DNA from: Megalobrama amblycephala
Lineage: Eukaryota > Chordata > Actinopteri > Cypriniformes > Xenocyprididae
Length of the DNA stretch: 64,000 nucleotides
Reading direction: 5' to 3'
Assembly: GCF_018812025.1 (NCBI RefSeq)
Contig: NC_063052.1
Span: 23,810,226-23,874,225 of the forward strand
Part shown: positions 52,701 through 61,800 of the stretch, piece by piece
Position numbering within the stretch: the stretch's first letter is position 1
Layout: the number at the start of each line of letters is the position of its first letter
Notes under the pieces: model-generated
The model's database searches: none
What the model was told of the DNA's origin: nothing
The model's input: the letters and a program-made list of their open reading frames with translations, nothing else
Program-made: the position numbers and the translations under genes

Positions 52701-55700
52701 TTACCTAATGTTGGTCATTAGGCTGCCTCTTTACTAACAGATTACAGATACTGTCTTGAATAACTAAGAAATAATATCTTTAAAGGGGTCATTTAATGCC
52801 ACTTTTACAAAATGTAAAATAAGTCTCTGATGTCCCCAGAGTGTGTATGTGAAGTTTTAGCTCAAAATACCCCATAGATAATTTTTTATAGCATGTTAAA
52901 TTTGTCACTTTTGAGGGTGAGCAAAAATGTTCAGTTTTTGTGTGCATCCCTTTAAATGCAAATGAGCTGCTGCTCCTATGAAGAGGGTGGAGTTTCAAGA
53001 GCTTGCGTTAGCAGCGCCGATTACCTCAGACTCACTGAAAATGTCAGAAACCGTTCAGTCTTTTATGTTCAAAACAGAGTCCGACAATGAGAGAGAGATT
53101 CAAGAAGAAGTGACAACGTAGAATGCAACAGGACGTTTCTGAATGGTTAGATGATGAATTTATGTAGCTGATGTGGAGTTAACTATCTTAAAGCCATTGA
53201 TTAGCATATTCTGTCATGATAATCTATAAATCGCTCATGTGGGAACTGTTCTAAGATGCTTACAGAGCCAAAGAATATATGCTGCATGAAGATAGAACAG
53301 TTATAGTTTAGTTTAATTACTGTTATAATTTGTCATGTTGTCATCTTGCTTTTATGACATGCTATTTTGCATTTGTGTTATGTACTTTATTGCAATAACA
53401 TGGCCTCACCCCCTTTGTTGCATGTTCTTGGGGACAGGGTTTATGTAAATTTTAGAGTTAGTGATGTCACCAACCCGGGAAGAAGCTCGTTGTAGTCCCT
53501 ACCAGCCGTTTGTTGTAGTCCTTAAACAGAGAATTATTTAAAGGAAAATATCTCCCTTTGCATTGAACTTTGAGCGTCCTAACTTTGCAGATGTTGTTTA
53601 TGCTCCAACAGCAACATTACACACTAACTAAAGATAAAAAGTGAAATCACAATGAACCACCCCTTTAAAACAGTAACAGTATTTATGCTTCAGACTGACT
53701 TAAAATGCACATCAAAAATAATAAATTACAAATAACACTCAATAACTTTGAGATCTCAATGCTCAATTATTGTTTACAACCAACACTTTCTCATTTTAAG
53801 GACTAATTACTTACGCACTACTAAAATATTTGCTTCAAAATACTGCAGTATTAAAAGCAATTGATTGTTTGTTGTGGATCACAACCAAAATGGTCTAAAT
53901 TATATTGTCAATATCAAACTGTACTGTCTAATTCTTACCATCAATATCATCATCGTGAACATTGAAATACAGGTACTCTAACCCCCGGCCCTTCATGTAC
54001 TCTTCTACACCTTGTAGTTTGGCAACCAGGGTGGTCTTACCAGACCCCACCTCACCTGTAAAACAAGTCAGATTAACAAACAGTATATTATATTAAACAC
54101 TTAGGAGCTTAGATACTTTTGGATTCTGAAAAACATATATAAGCATGCATGCTGCACTTCTCTCACCTGTTGTTACAATAACATGCAGAGAAATGCAAAT
54201 AAAAAACAGGTTAATTGAAAAATGTACATATGGCTGCAGTGCTTCTTAAAGGCTGACTTAATTGTATAGATTTTGCAACAATATATATCGGAAACAGAGA
54301 CATGTAACTCTGAACTGCTAAAGAACTATTTTATAGGCATTTACTTACTTAAAAACAACAACATATAAAAAGAGTCTTAACCAGAGATTTAGGCAAAAAT
54401 GCTCCTGAAAGTGATTTTTTTGTAACATCTGGTACTATATTTCTTAAATATCTTAATATATTTATTATTATTATTATTATATTTAGATTTATGGAATTTA
54501 TGGAATAAATGTGAATTCAGATTCAGATTTGTAAAAGGCAAAAAAAAAAAAAAAAAAAGTGATTTTATATGGTGGGAAGAACAACAAAAAAGGACTGCTG
54601 ACTGCACACTGAAATTACAGCTCCAGAAACTTTATTAATAAAACATTATCATCTTAATATGGTAAGAAAAACACATACAGCCAGAACATAGTTAAAACAG
54701 TCCTGGAAATAATTATACTAACAGAAATATTTTTCTGAAGATGTTCAACAGAGCTGCATGACAGTATTGTGACGCCCTATGAGTAAAGCGCACCCACTGG
54801 GGCAGCAAACATGAGCCATTCACTCATGGGTGCGTCTCAAAAACTAGTGAGCTGCCTACCTAGACAGCATTTTTAGTCATCACAGACGCCTAAACAGCAC
54901 TTTCTATGCACCATACCCACCCAAACAGCCTTTTTATTATCTCATACAGTGCAAGTGCAGCATTTTGTTCATTGGAACACGTCTATGGTGCTGTCTAAGT
55001 AGGCTGCACGGTAGGGTTGGAGACATAGCCCGTGTCTGAGAGTGCGGATTATCTCTATTCACCAAACTCGACAGTCTGTAACATATGTAAATCGTTAAAA
55101 CGGAATAAATGTCCGTTTTATATCAAATTCACGCGACAGACATAATGTCTTTTGTGCGCGCGGTGTCTGACGGCGATGACTGGAGACAATGACGTACGCT
55201 CATTGACAATAACAGCACACTTACAATAACATCAGTGCACATATAGAGCGAGCGATAGGCACCGTTAAACCCTTGCATTCAGTCAGCATTGTACGCTTTT
55301 TAATAATAATGAACCATAGGATGCAGGTCAATAGGATGCACAGCAGACATGAAACAGCATTTATGTGTGACAGAGGGAAAAAAAAACACCCACCCATAAC
55401 CACCACATTCTTTCCTGACGGCAATTTTGATCGAGAGCGCGTCGACACCTCACTCAATATCGATGACCTGAACGTAAAGGAACACAGAGTGGCGTTAGCT
55501 TTTAAATCACGTTGCTTTATAGAATATGCATCCCTGGGATCATTGATTCAGGCTGGCCTGTGTGTACCTGCCCGGCTGGGGCAATTTGCAAGTTAGCGGC
55601 TAACAACTGTCACATGCGGCTCTGGGCCACCTAAAGCCGCGTTCTGCACATACATCTGAGATTGAATGGGGGATAAAAGAACAGGCTAGGCCTACCATAA

Positions 55701-55799
55701 ATTCTGTCCGTCATCCTCCTCGGGGTTTTGGCTTTCGGATATGCTGTTATTTACATTTGTGCTAACCGATAGGAGTGTATTTCTGCCCGTCGTCGCCAT
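38000..55799 (-). CDS. dync1li1: Cytoplasmic dynein 1 light intermediate chain 1
   Basis: Dynein-1 subunit that attaches the motor to adaptors (BICD, Hook, Spindly types) for microtubule minus-end transport and mitosis. Thirteen coding exons on the - strand: 55799-55696, 55467-55394, 54055-53939, 52655-52425, 52207-52047, 51156-51063, 49152-49017, 48726-48615, 48511-48452, 46193-46149, 45888-45768, 45129-44998, 38118-38000. All phases fit; total 501 residues (human 523). The Ras-like domain has P-loop GEVGSGKT at 60-67 and TKCD at 228-231. The C-terminal adaptor-binding helix [13 protein letters not shown] is at about 423-435, after Ser-Pro sites such as GSPRT. The start ATG follows a GC-rich stretch and gives MATTGRN. 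LIC1 is chosen over LIC2 on the FVHEKEV and KKIDPNMK segments and on the CMTM neighbours. Introns carry a Tc1 and many MITEs; the last one is 6.9 kb. Confidence 0.95.
38212..38822. mobile_element. Long-inverted-repeat MITE interrupted by (AT)n
   Basis: Starts TTTAAAGGAATATTCTGGG and continues with TACAAGTTAAGCTCAATC; the right end carries the inverse (TAACTTGTATTGTACCC, then ATATTTTCCTTAG). Right-arm text GTAAGTGCCTCAGTGTA and ACATTGTGTCACAAATG pairs with the left arm. TTAA is intact at the left end and altered at the right. An (AT)n run of about 83 bases (38468-38550) expanded inside it. Lies in the last intron of dync1li1. Confidence 0.75.
39345..39792. repeat. Probable DNA-transposon-derived repeat
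   Basis: Bounded by TTAAGCCCTAAG and CCAGCCCTTAG, which are only roughly symmetric. Inside, AGTAAAT(C)C and GCGCAAAC motifs repeat; an A19 run lies at about 39652-39670. Within the last intron of dync1li1. Tentative. Confidence 0.35.
39869..40003 (-). mobile_element. tRNA-derived SINE copy
   Basis: Read on the - strand: an A-box-like segment (CAGTAGAGCATGGCACTTG, about 39999-39982), then a B-box-like GGTCATGTGTTTGATTCCC (39968-39950), then a body ending in the fish SINE tail TGCCAAATGTGTAAATGTA. The internal promoter boxes are diverged from a functional tRNA and there is no cloverleaf 3' half, so this is a SINE and not a tRNA gene. Confidence 0.75.
40275..40500 (+). mobile_element. Fragment of the ACACTACC-type MITE family
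   Basis: Contains CATGGTTTCCACAAAAATAT, ATAATAATAAGAAATGTTTC, GAAGGATCATGTGACTGG and AAAATTCAGCTTTG in family order. Both ends are missing. Confidence 0.75.
41709..42447. mobile_element. MITE-like element with GGCC.CATCCACA ends
   Basis: Left end AAGGCCACATCCACATG; right end GTGTGGACAGGCTCT, approximately inverted. Contains an A22 run near 42131-42154 and a GC-rich stretch with AATGCGCATGCGCAG (42181). No coding region. Confidence 0.5.
42764..43474. mobile_element. MITE with TGCGTCCCAA-type ends
   Basis: Left end TGCATCCCAATGTCCATACT; right end AGTAGGCAAATTGGGACGCA. The subterminal parts carry many AGTATG/CATACT motifs in both orientations (42797-42850 and 43358-43450). Possibly a PIF/Harbinger-type derivative, but no target duplication was confirmed. 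Confidence 0.6.
46003..46056 (+). repeat. SINE tail fragment
   Basis: ACTTAAATCGCTTTGGATGA followed by GTCTGGGAAATTAATATATG resembles the 3' tail of the tRNA-derived fish SINE; no tRNA-like head is present. A related tail fragment is at 59155-59208. Confidence 0.5.
46424..46520 (+). mobile_element. Short fragment of the ACACTACC-type MITE family
   Basis: AAATTAATACTTTTTATTAA, GGATCAAAAGTGGCAGG and TTTCAAATAAAAATGCTG follow the order seen in the full element. In the intron between dync1li1 exons 46193-46149 and 48511-48452. Confidence 0.6.
46638..46728. repeat. (AT)n microsatellite
   Basis: About 90 bases of alternating AT, immediately left of the Tc1 element at 46751-48290. Confidence 0.95.
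46751..48290 (-). mobile_element. Tc1 element with long inverted repeats (IR/DR type)
   Basis: Inverted arms of roughly 180-210 bases: inner ends ATTAGGGTGATGCAAAATGA (left) and TTGCATCACCCTAATTTGAG (right), extending outward through matching TTCAGTTTTACTC and TTGACAAGACTAAG / CTTAGTCTTGTCAA. The right arm carries two direct-repeat-like sites, inner GTGTACTCATTTTTGCATCA (48084) and outer GTGTACTCGTTTACGCTGTA (48271), the IR/DR layout known from Sleeping-Beauty-like fish elements. The left arm lacks the outermost 30-40 bases and runs into (AT)n. Inserted in a dync1li1 intron. Confidence 0.85.
46951..47890 (-). pseudogene. Tc1 transposase remnant inside the IR/DR element
   Basis: Readable pieces on the - strand: [16 protein letters not shown] (about 47600), a [10 protein letters not shown] catalytic segment (about 47490-47460), [16 protein letters not shown] (about 47240-47195) with the second Asp, then a small deletion that shortens the linker, then [20 protein letters not shown] with the catalytic Glu (about 47160-47105) and the C-terminal NHGGHTKY ending at 46954. 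Frames change at least twice, so no intact protein can be made. Confidence 0.85.
48351..48403. repeat. (TCTA)n / (AT)n compound microsatellite
   Basis: TATC/TCTA units change into alternating AT near 48390. Flanked by TGTGTG text. Confidence 0.85.
49653..50975. mobile_element. hAT-like MITE, left end clear, right end uncertain
   Basis: Begins TAGGGCTGCTCGATTATGGC, the hAT-MITE start also implied at 14540. The far end may be near CATAATCGTTGGAAGCCCC (50933-50951), but the terminal bases do not match well. It contains the hairpin at 50229-50342. In the intron between dync1li1 exons 51156-51063 and 49152-49017. Confidence 0.45.
50229..50342. repeat. Hairpin with 35-bp arms
   Basis: Left arm ATAATGTACATCCAGCCGGT continuing TGTTATTTCAGAATA; right arm its inverse (TATTCTGAAATAACAACCGG continuing CTGGATGTGCATTAT), one mismatch seen. 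The loop is about 44 bases. The near-perfect pairing suggests a recent or conserved structure. Confidence 0.85.
51419..51974 (+). mobile_element. Near-complete copy of the ACACTACC-type MITE family
   Basis: Left end ACACTGTTCAAAAGATTGGG; right end CCAAACTTTTGAATGGTAGTGT, roughly inverted. The body holds all blocks used to recognise the fragments (ATAATAATAAGAAATGTTTC, GAAGGATCATGTGACACTGA, ATATTTCACAATATTACTGC, AGCATAAGAGACTTCTTTC). In a dync1li1 intron. Confidence 0.8.
52780..53668 (+). mobile_element. TTAA-type MITE related to copies 1-3
   Basis: Starts TTAAAGGGGTCATTTAATG and ends CCACCCCTTTAA, with TTAA at both junctions (52780-52783, 53665-53668). The subterminal core (GATGTCCCCAGAGTGTGTAT, then CTCAAAATACCCCATAGAT) is a diverged form of the core in the TTAAAGGTG copies. 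Sits in the intron between dync1li1 exons 54055-53939 and 52655-52425. Confidence 0.85.
54828..55010. repeat. Short repeat with AGCTGCCTA / TAGGCTGC ends
   Basis: GGGTGCGTCTCAAAAACTAG and AGTGAGCTGCCTACCTAGAC at left; GTGCTGTCTAAGTAGGCTGC at right. Internal AAACAGC repeats. In intron 2 of dync1li1; a partial MITE is likely. Confidence 0.5.
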
Positions 55800-55920
55800 C
55801 TTCGCAGGCTTGAGTGACACCCCTGAATGAGCCCCGGATGTGTCGCGCAGAGCCGAGCTTTGCTTTTCTGTTGGGCGTGGACCACTGCGAGCCGCAATCA
55901 CAGCCCCAAAGCTCAGGTTA
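55800..55920 (-). promoter_or_regulatory. dync1li1: Probable dync1li1 5'UTR / promoter
   Basis: GC- and CpG-rich stretch just upstream of the start codon (TGTCGCGCAGAGCCGAGC, GTGGACCACTGCGAGCCGC), in contrast with the AT-rich surroundings. No TATA box seen. Fits a CpG-type housekeeping promoter, by position and composition only. Confidence 0.5.
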
Positions 55921-55924
55921 ATAG

Positions 55925-56170
55925 AATAGAATAAAAAAAAAAAAAAAGCTTCTTTATGAGCATCCATGGCTACATGAAGAACATTTAATATCATGGATCA
56001 TATCAACTGCACAAAAGATACTTTAAAATAGAAAAATGGTTCTTTACATTATGAAAAATGTTCTTCATAGTAGCCTAAGAAAAAAAAAAAAAAGGTATTT
56101 TATGAACTTTTCACTGAAAGATTCTTTGGGGAACCCTAAACTGGCATTGGATTATTATCTGGCATGCTGT
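55925..56170. repeat. Dispersed repeat with GGTTCTTTA / AGGTATTTT motifs
   Basis: A-rich runs (55931-55946, 56079-56093) bracket inverted GAAGAACAT / ATGTTCTTC and ATGGTTCTTTACATT text. Resembles a common fish MITE. Confidence 0.45.
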
Positions 56171-56182
56171 AGAATAATAAAA

Positions 56183-56450
56183 TTAAATATGATTTCTTCT
56201 GAAGGATCATGTGACACTGAAGACTGGAGTAATGGCTGATGAAAATTCAGCTTTGCATCACAGAAATAAATCATATTTTAAAGTATATTAAAATAGAAAA
56301 CCATAATGTTAAATTGTAATAATATTTCACAATATTGCAGTTTTTTCTGTATTTTTGAACAAAGAAATGCAGGCTTGGAGAGCATAAGAGACTTCTTTCA
56401 AACACATTAAAAATAGTCATTTTTCCGAACTTTTGACTGGTACTGTACTA
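56183..56450 (+). mobile_element. Fragment of the ACACTACC-type MITE family
   Basis: GAAGGATCATGTGACACTGA, AAAATTCAGCTTTGCATCAC, AATATTTCACAATATTGCAG and AGCATAAGAGACTTCTTTC in family order. It ends with the diverged terminus ACTTTTGACTGGTACTGTA. Confidence 0.75.
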
Positions 56451-56654
56451 TAAATAATATAGATACTGATTAGATTAGAATTTATTTAGAATAAAACAGA
56501 AAAGAAAATAATAAACCATCATAAAGTTTATTCATTATTATTAGCCTTTGTCCATGTTAATTTACAGTGCATTAACAAATACAACTTTTGATTTTAATAA
56601 TGTATTAGTAAAATGTTGAAATTAACTAACATTTACTAAGATTAATAAATGCTT

Positions 56655-56694
<40 letters not shown>

Positions 56695-56700
56695 AAAAGA
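56655..56700. repeat. (GAAA)n microsatellite
   Basis: About 11 tetranucleotide AAGA units, ending in an A-rich tail. Confidence 0.9.
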
Positions 56701-56762
56701 AACTGAGAGTGCTGAGTGTGATTATGCTTCAATCACAGCCTTGATTCAAGCTTAGGATACTG

Positions 56763-56835
56763 AAATAGAATAGAATAGAATAGAATAGAATAGAATAGAA
56801 TAGAATAGAATAGAATAGAATAGAATAGAATAGAA
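56763..56835. repeat. (TAGAA)n minisatellite
   Basis: About 14 tandem copies of the pentanucleotide ATAGA/TAGAA. Confidence 0.95.
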
Positions 56836-57179
56836 ATGTGCCTAATTTTATATTCATCATCCTAGGCTGTATCCGAGCCCCTTCACTCTGGATCCTTTAT
56901 CTTTCATTTAAATACATTTTACACATGAAAACTGAATAATGGATGTGTTGGCAATTGTTTTGTTTCATTAACAAAGCTGAAAAAGAAATGAATCATATAC
57001 ACTCAAAATGAACATGGTTGTTACATCAGTAGCCCAACAAATGCTATTTTAGTTTGTATGGAGTGGTCATGGGGTCAGCTATGTTGAGATCAGACATGGG
57101 ACTTGCTTGGGTCCCTAGAACCATTCCAACATATTAGCTAAGGCCCTGCTCGTATTCATCCAAATACAGTCTCACAAGA

Positions 57180-57506
57180 TCTCACACCAATTGTAATTTA
57201 CTTTACCAACCGCCAGAGTGCAGGGTTTCACTGTGCTCGGACCCTGCACTTCCTCTCCAGCTCTCACGGTGGAGGATTAAACAGTGAAGTTAACTAGAGT
57301 GCGCGCGCCTGCCCTGCTCTTATGTTGAGAGAGGAGACTGCGGGTCGGACTATCCATCACCTTTAACGCTGAACCCGATGGAGCTGCTTTTATCACCGTA
57401 GACAATCTGGACATGGAATCGAATGGAAAATGAGTCCAGTGCGCAAACTGCACTGAGGAACTTTTTCTGGCATCGCTTGGAATTTGTTCTTATACTTAAA
57501 CAGTGG
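57180..57506 (+). other. cpne4: Probable non-coding 5' exon and promoter of cpne4
   Basis: A local GC-rich island (TGCGCGCGCCTGCCCTGC at about 57299-57317) in AT-rich DNA, followed by text ending CAGTGG|GTAAGT (donor at 57507). Position, strand and a strong donor fit a 5'UTR exon spliced to the copine coding exon (acceptor 62347). The open frame across it shows no protein family. dync1li1 points away from it on the - strand about 1.4 kb to the left. Inferred, no transcript evidence. Confidence 0.45.
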
Positions 57507-58267
57507 GTAAGTTTTATCACATTAATATCAAAACGCGCAGAATTTGGTGATGTTTTACGCATTGATGGAATAACCATTTTAACTCACAGTTTAATGCTTA
57601 CATGGCCAAATATGTACATGTATGGACACATTTTGCATTTTATGTCTACAGAAGAAATATTAGTCTGTCAGCAGTGTTTTTTGGGGGGAACAATAAAGTG
57701 CAGTTCAGACTTGTACTGTTTCAATCCCATTTTGGTACCACTAATTACGCGCATAGTTCGTAGTAAATGTAATCTAATATTCTTTATAATAGGAAATCGA
57801 TTACAAGATCCTAGGTTATCAGTATTTGATATTTCATTTGGTGTCGGTCGTTAAAATAAGAAAATATAAAAAATGCAATTCGTGCAAACAGCATATCTGA
57901 ATGCACCTCTTCTATGATGAACATGTCATCTATTTCTGAATTAAAAGTCATTCTAGTATTTTTCGTTAAGCTAAAAGTCAAACATTGCTACGTGGTGTAA
58001 CTTGCCAGAAAACTAAACAAGAAAGAAGGCGCACTGATAGGCTGTAAATCTTGAAAAAGGAAATGATGGCATACGTTGTTTGGAATATATTTAAAAACAA
58101 ACAAAACAAACAAACAAAAATTAATGAGGGAATCAGTTTTGTTTTAAAATTGCTTTAATATATCGGAAACTTTTGCCTGCCAAGTCAGTGGCGTAACCAA
58201 GGTGCAGGAAGCCATTTTGTCATGTGACATGACTATGCGTAAATGTCATGTTTTTCTAATATATATT

Positions 58268-58341
<74 letters not shown>
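57507..58341. other. Intergenic/intron sequence ending in (AT)n
   Basis: No gene seen. An (AT)n run fills about 58269-58341 and meets the mariner-type element. A frame open to 57854 looks spurious. Confidence 0.6.
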
Positions 58342-58344
<3 letters not shown>

Positions 58345-58868
58345 TGCCCTCCAAAAGTTTGGAAACGCCCTAGAAAAGTGGGGTTTTGGACAATATTGGC
58401 ATGAATCCTTTTTAATTTGTGATAATTTTGCACTGGTAAGGGACAACACAAACTACGAAAACATATTTTATTACATAAACAGTTTATACATATAAAAAAC
58501 TTACATTTTCGATTCATCAAACTATCCACCATTAGCAGCTATCTGACCTAAACTGGGTTCTAATTGGTTCATTGTATTCTAAACTTAATTGGCAATCAAC
58601 TGTTGAAGCTATTAAGGTGTGCTGACCCAAAAATCTTTTACAAACCTGGGCCAAGTTTAAACCAGTAACCAGGCATCACAGCTGGCAAAGGGGCATATCT
58701 GACTTTGACATGTATATATTGCCATTATTATGTAATCAAAATGAAAATTATTATTGCTTCAATGATAATGTCAAGTTACTTTAATGTATTTGCACCAAAA
58801 AATGATAAGGATTTATGCTGATATCGTCCAAAACCACACTTTGCCATGTGTTTCCAAACTTTTGGAGG

Positions 58869-58874
<6 letters not shown>
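58342..58874. mobile_element. Tc1/mariner-derived MITE inserted in (AT)n
   Basis: Ends CACTGCCCTCCAAAAGTTTG and the inverse CAAACTTTTGGAGGGCATTG, an inverted repeat of about 25-30 bases with TA at both junctions (58340-58341, 58875-58876). 533 bp. Degenerate central text (58620-58700) could be transposase remnant, but no conserved motif is readable. (AT)n lies on both sides (58269-58341 and 58875-58956), as if it inserted within the microsatellite. Confidence 0.85.
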
Positions 58875-58959
<85 letters not shown>

Positions 58960-59154
58960 TCCTCATTTGTATAAAAACAGAGCACTTGGATGCTTTGTCT
59001 GTTTATTTTGATCTCTACATTTTCCAAGTAGTTGCACAAGTTTTGGTCAGCCCTTGATGAAAAACTATTTATTGATTACTTCATTGGATTCATTCAGCTT
59101 TTGTAGCGTAGAATAAAGTTACTGCAGAGATTGGTCGCTTGTAGTATTCCTCAT

Positions 59155-59208
59155 TTGTGAGTGGCTTTGGATACAATCATCTGCTAAATGAAAAATGTAA
59201 ATATTTAC
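59155..59208 (+). repeat. SINE tail fragment
   Basis: GAGTGGCTTTGGATACAATC then TCTGCTAAATGAAAAATGTA is the 3' tail type of the tRNA-derived fish SINE. No tRNA-like head. From here to about 60570 I see no gene or further clear repeat. Confidence 0.5.
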
Positions 59209-60765
59209 ATATTTAGTATATGTAGCAGATCTGCATCTCTTGTCCATGAACTTTTATAACACAAATTAACACCATGAAAATTAGGCCATGGTGCACATGA
59301 GGCTGTCCAGCAGCACGGCCCATGTGAGCACTTGATTATTCATCATATTTCAGTAAACTCCATGCTTTCCAGGATTATTTCAATACATGCAATGCAAATA
59401 GGCTACACGGGAGCACAACAGTGCACTCGCCCAGAGCAAACACCTGCACGTGGGCTATTCACACGCAGTCACCTCAATTAATCTGGCCAGGTGCATTAAA
59501 ATACTGCATCAAACTGGGACACACTTAGGATTGCTTACTGTAAGAACTGCAAGAGGTTGCTTGCAATAGTTTTGTCCATCTTGCAGGGCTGGAAGGCTCG
59601 GGAGGCTTTCAGCAGCCCGTAACGGCACGTCGGCCTCTTTTATCTAAAAATAACAATAATGATAACAAAAATGTGGCACTCAAAGGAAGCAGAGGGCATG
59701 AATAATTGAGTAACACAGAGAGATACACGTTCTCTGTGGTATGGTCTCAGAGTATTGGGGTCAGCTCCTCGCTCTGTGTTCCAGGGAATCTCTCCCACGG
59801 GGACGACGCTGAGCTCATTCCACACAATGCCTGACTGAAGAGCAATTTCATTATAAAGCAACGTTATCGGAGTCTCTGACTTAACAAGTCACCCGTTTTC
59901 TGTTTTAATCAACACACACTTATCATGCTCGAACTTGTCCATTCAAAAGTGTAACATGATTAATTCAAATTATTTCAAGGACTGCTTCCCTCTAGAGACT
60001 ACAGTATAAAAATGTTTTGTCAGCTAACCTATAAAACGTGCTTCATCTTCACATAACTGGATTTAGTTGTGTTCACAAATTTGTTACACTAATCAAAGTA
60101 TTTTTTAAGGGTCAGGTCAGGCAGCAATAGCTTCTTAAGGTAACCGTAGAGTGAGTGAACGAAAAGTGGGCATTGTTGGTAGATTCAAAATAGTGCGCTC
60201 ATAAAAAAAAAACAAAAAACACTTTTTCTTTTTGTTTTGTGATTCCACTATCGTAAATTAATGTAAATATATTAAAAGTGTAATAATAATATTACAATAA
60301 TATTTCATGTAATTCCTATTTGCTAGTTATAGACATTTGAACACATGCAGTTAGGCACTGCATTTCACTTTTTTCAGAAAATATGTATAGTAAACTACTT
60401 ATATAAAAAGTTATAAAAGTTAAAAAAAAAATTGTTGATTGTTTCTGCTGAAAAAGCATGTCACCTTCTCTTAATGTGGTCAAGGTGACTTTTTGAAAAT
60501 TGTAGCTGGTTCATTTTGATCAAGGTACCAGGTCAAGTCTCTGCCTCAATGTGATGATTCATTATTTGATCAAAAACAGCAGTAAAAACTGTAATATAAC
60601 AATTATTAAAATTCAAAATAACGGTTTTCTATTTTTATATAATTTATTTCTGTGATGGCAAAGCCGATTTTTCAGCAGCCATTACTCCAGTTTTCAGTGT
60701 CACATGATCCTTCAGAAATCATTTTAATATGCTTTTGCTGCTCAGGTAACATTTCTTATTATTAT

Positions 60766-61800
60766 TAGAGATATATCGACCAATAATCGGTATCAGCCGA
60801 TAGTGTGAAATGTTGCTTTTATCGGCCGATACCGATTATCTCTAATAATAAGATCAAATGTTACCTTATGTTATAATTTAAAAACAGCCGATAGTCAGGG
60901 CCGATATATCCTGTCAGTCAAAAGAGGGCAGGAAAATGCATTGAATTTCTGCTTTGTGTAAAGAAAATGCTAAGAAACCAGTTTGATGTTCAATATTAAT
61001 AGTAATTATATGAATCAAAGGTGCCGTAGAACGTCTTTTTAAAAGATGTAATATAAGTCTAAGGTGTCCCGTGAATGTGTCTGTGAAGTTTCAGCTCAAA
61101 ATACCCCATAGATTTTTTTAATTAAATTTTTTAACTGCCTATTTTGGGGCATCATTAAATATGAGCCGATTTAGGCTGCGGCCCCTTTAAATGCTCACGC
61201 TCCCCGCCCAGACGTCCTGCCCTTGTCTAATGCTTGAACATGGGCTGGCATATGCAAATATTGGGGGCGTACACCCTGACTGTTACATAACAGTCGGTGT
61301 TATGTTGAGATTCGCCTGTTCTTCGGAGGTCTTTTAAACAAATTAGATTTATATAATAAGGAGGAAACAATGGAGTTTGAGACTCACTGTATGTCATTTC
61401 CATGTAATGAACTCTTGTTATTTAACTATGCCAAGATAAATTCCATTTTTAATTCTAGGGCACCTTTAATAACATTCAGAAAGTTAAGAAATATTAATAT
61501 AATCTTCAAAATTTAGTTAATGTGTGTTAATTTGAGTAATGTGTTTGTTTATAAATTGATACCAGTTACTCTGAAGCAAGTTGATAAAATGGAGAGAATA
61601 AAGTGTTTATTTGCATTTCTTTCAAAATATAATAATTAAAAATATAATGATTAATTATAATGAAATTATCATTAATTTAAAAAAAAGGTATAAAAGGCAG
61701 AACCCACAAATTATCGGTATTATTATCGGTATCGGCAGATATCACCCTGAATAATCAGCTATCAGTATCGGTGGAGAAATTTAATATCGGTGCATCTCTA
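60766..61800. mobile_element. hAT MITE with a perfect 8-bp target duplication
   Basis: Starts TAGAGATATATCGACC and ends GGTGCATCTCTA, inverted ends of hAT type. Identical 8-bp duplications ATTATTAT lie at 60758-60765 and 61801-61808. The interior is rich in TCGGTATC/GATACCGA text, including an internal inverted pair (ATCGGTATC at 60788 and GATACCGATTA at 60828). It contains the TTAA MITE 61017-61467. Confidence 0.9.
61017..61467 (+). mobile_element. TTAA-type MITE, copy 3 (451 bp, internally deleted)
   Basis: Starts AAAGGTGCCGTAG and ends TCTAGGGCACCTTT. TTAA is intact at the right junction (61466-61469) and TCAA at the left. Same family as 7475-8440 and 9628-10531 but about half the length. 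The missing part is the middle: sequence jumps from the CCCCGCCC region to CCCTTGTCTAATGC at about 61205-61215. Confidence 0.85.

Noticed and set aside
53939..54055. Loss of GTP binding in dynein LIC1 from the altered P-loop
   Set aside because: GEVGSGKT still fits the GxxxxGK[ST] pattern, so no loss can be claimed.
56655..56835. CRISPR-like tandem array
   Set aside because: Simple tetra- and pentanucleotide repeats with no spacers, in a vertebrate genome.
57423..57854. A 143-residue protein-coding gene
   Set aside because: No family similarity that I recognise, and the frame runs through the strong GTAAGT donor at 57507.
58202..59057. Open frames of 60-99 residues in the 58-59 kb region
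   Set aside because: They read through (AT)n as Tyr-Ile repeats and end in the mariner MITE.
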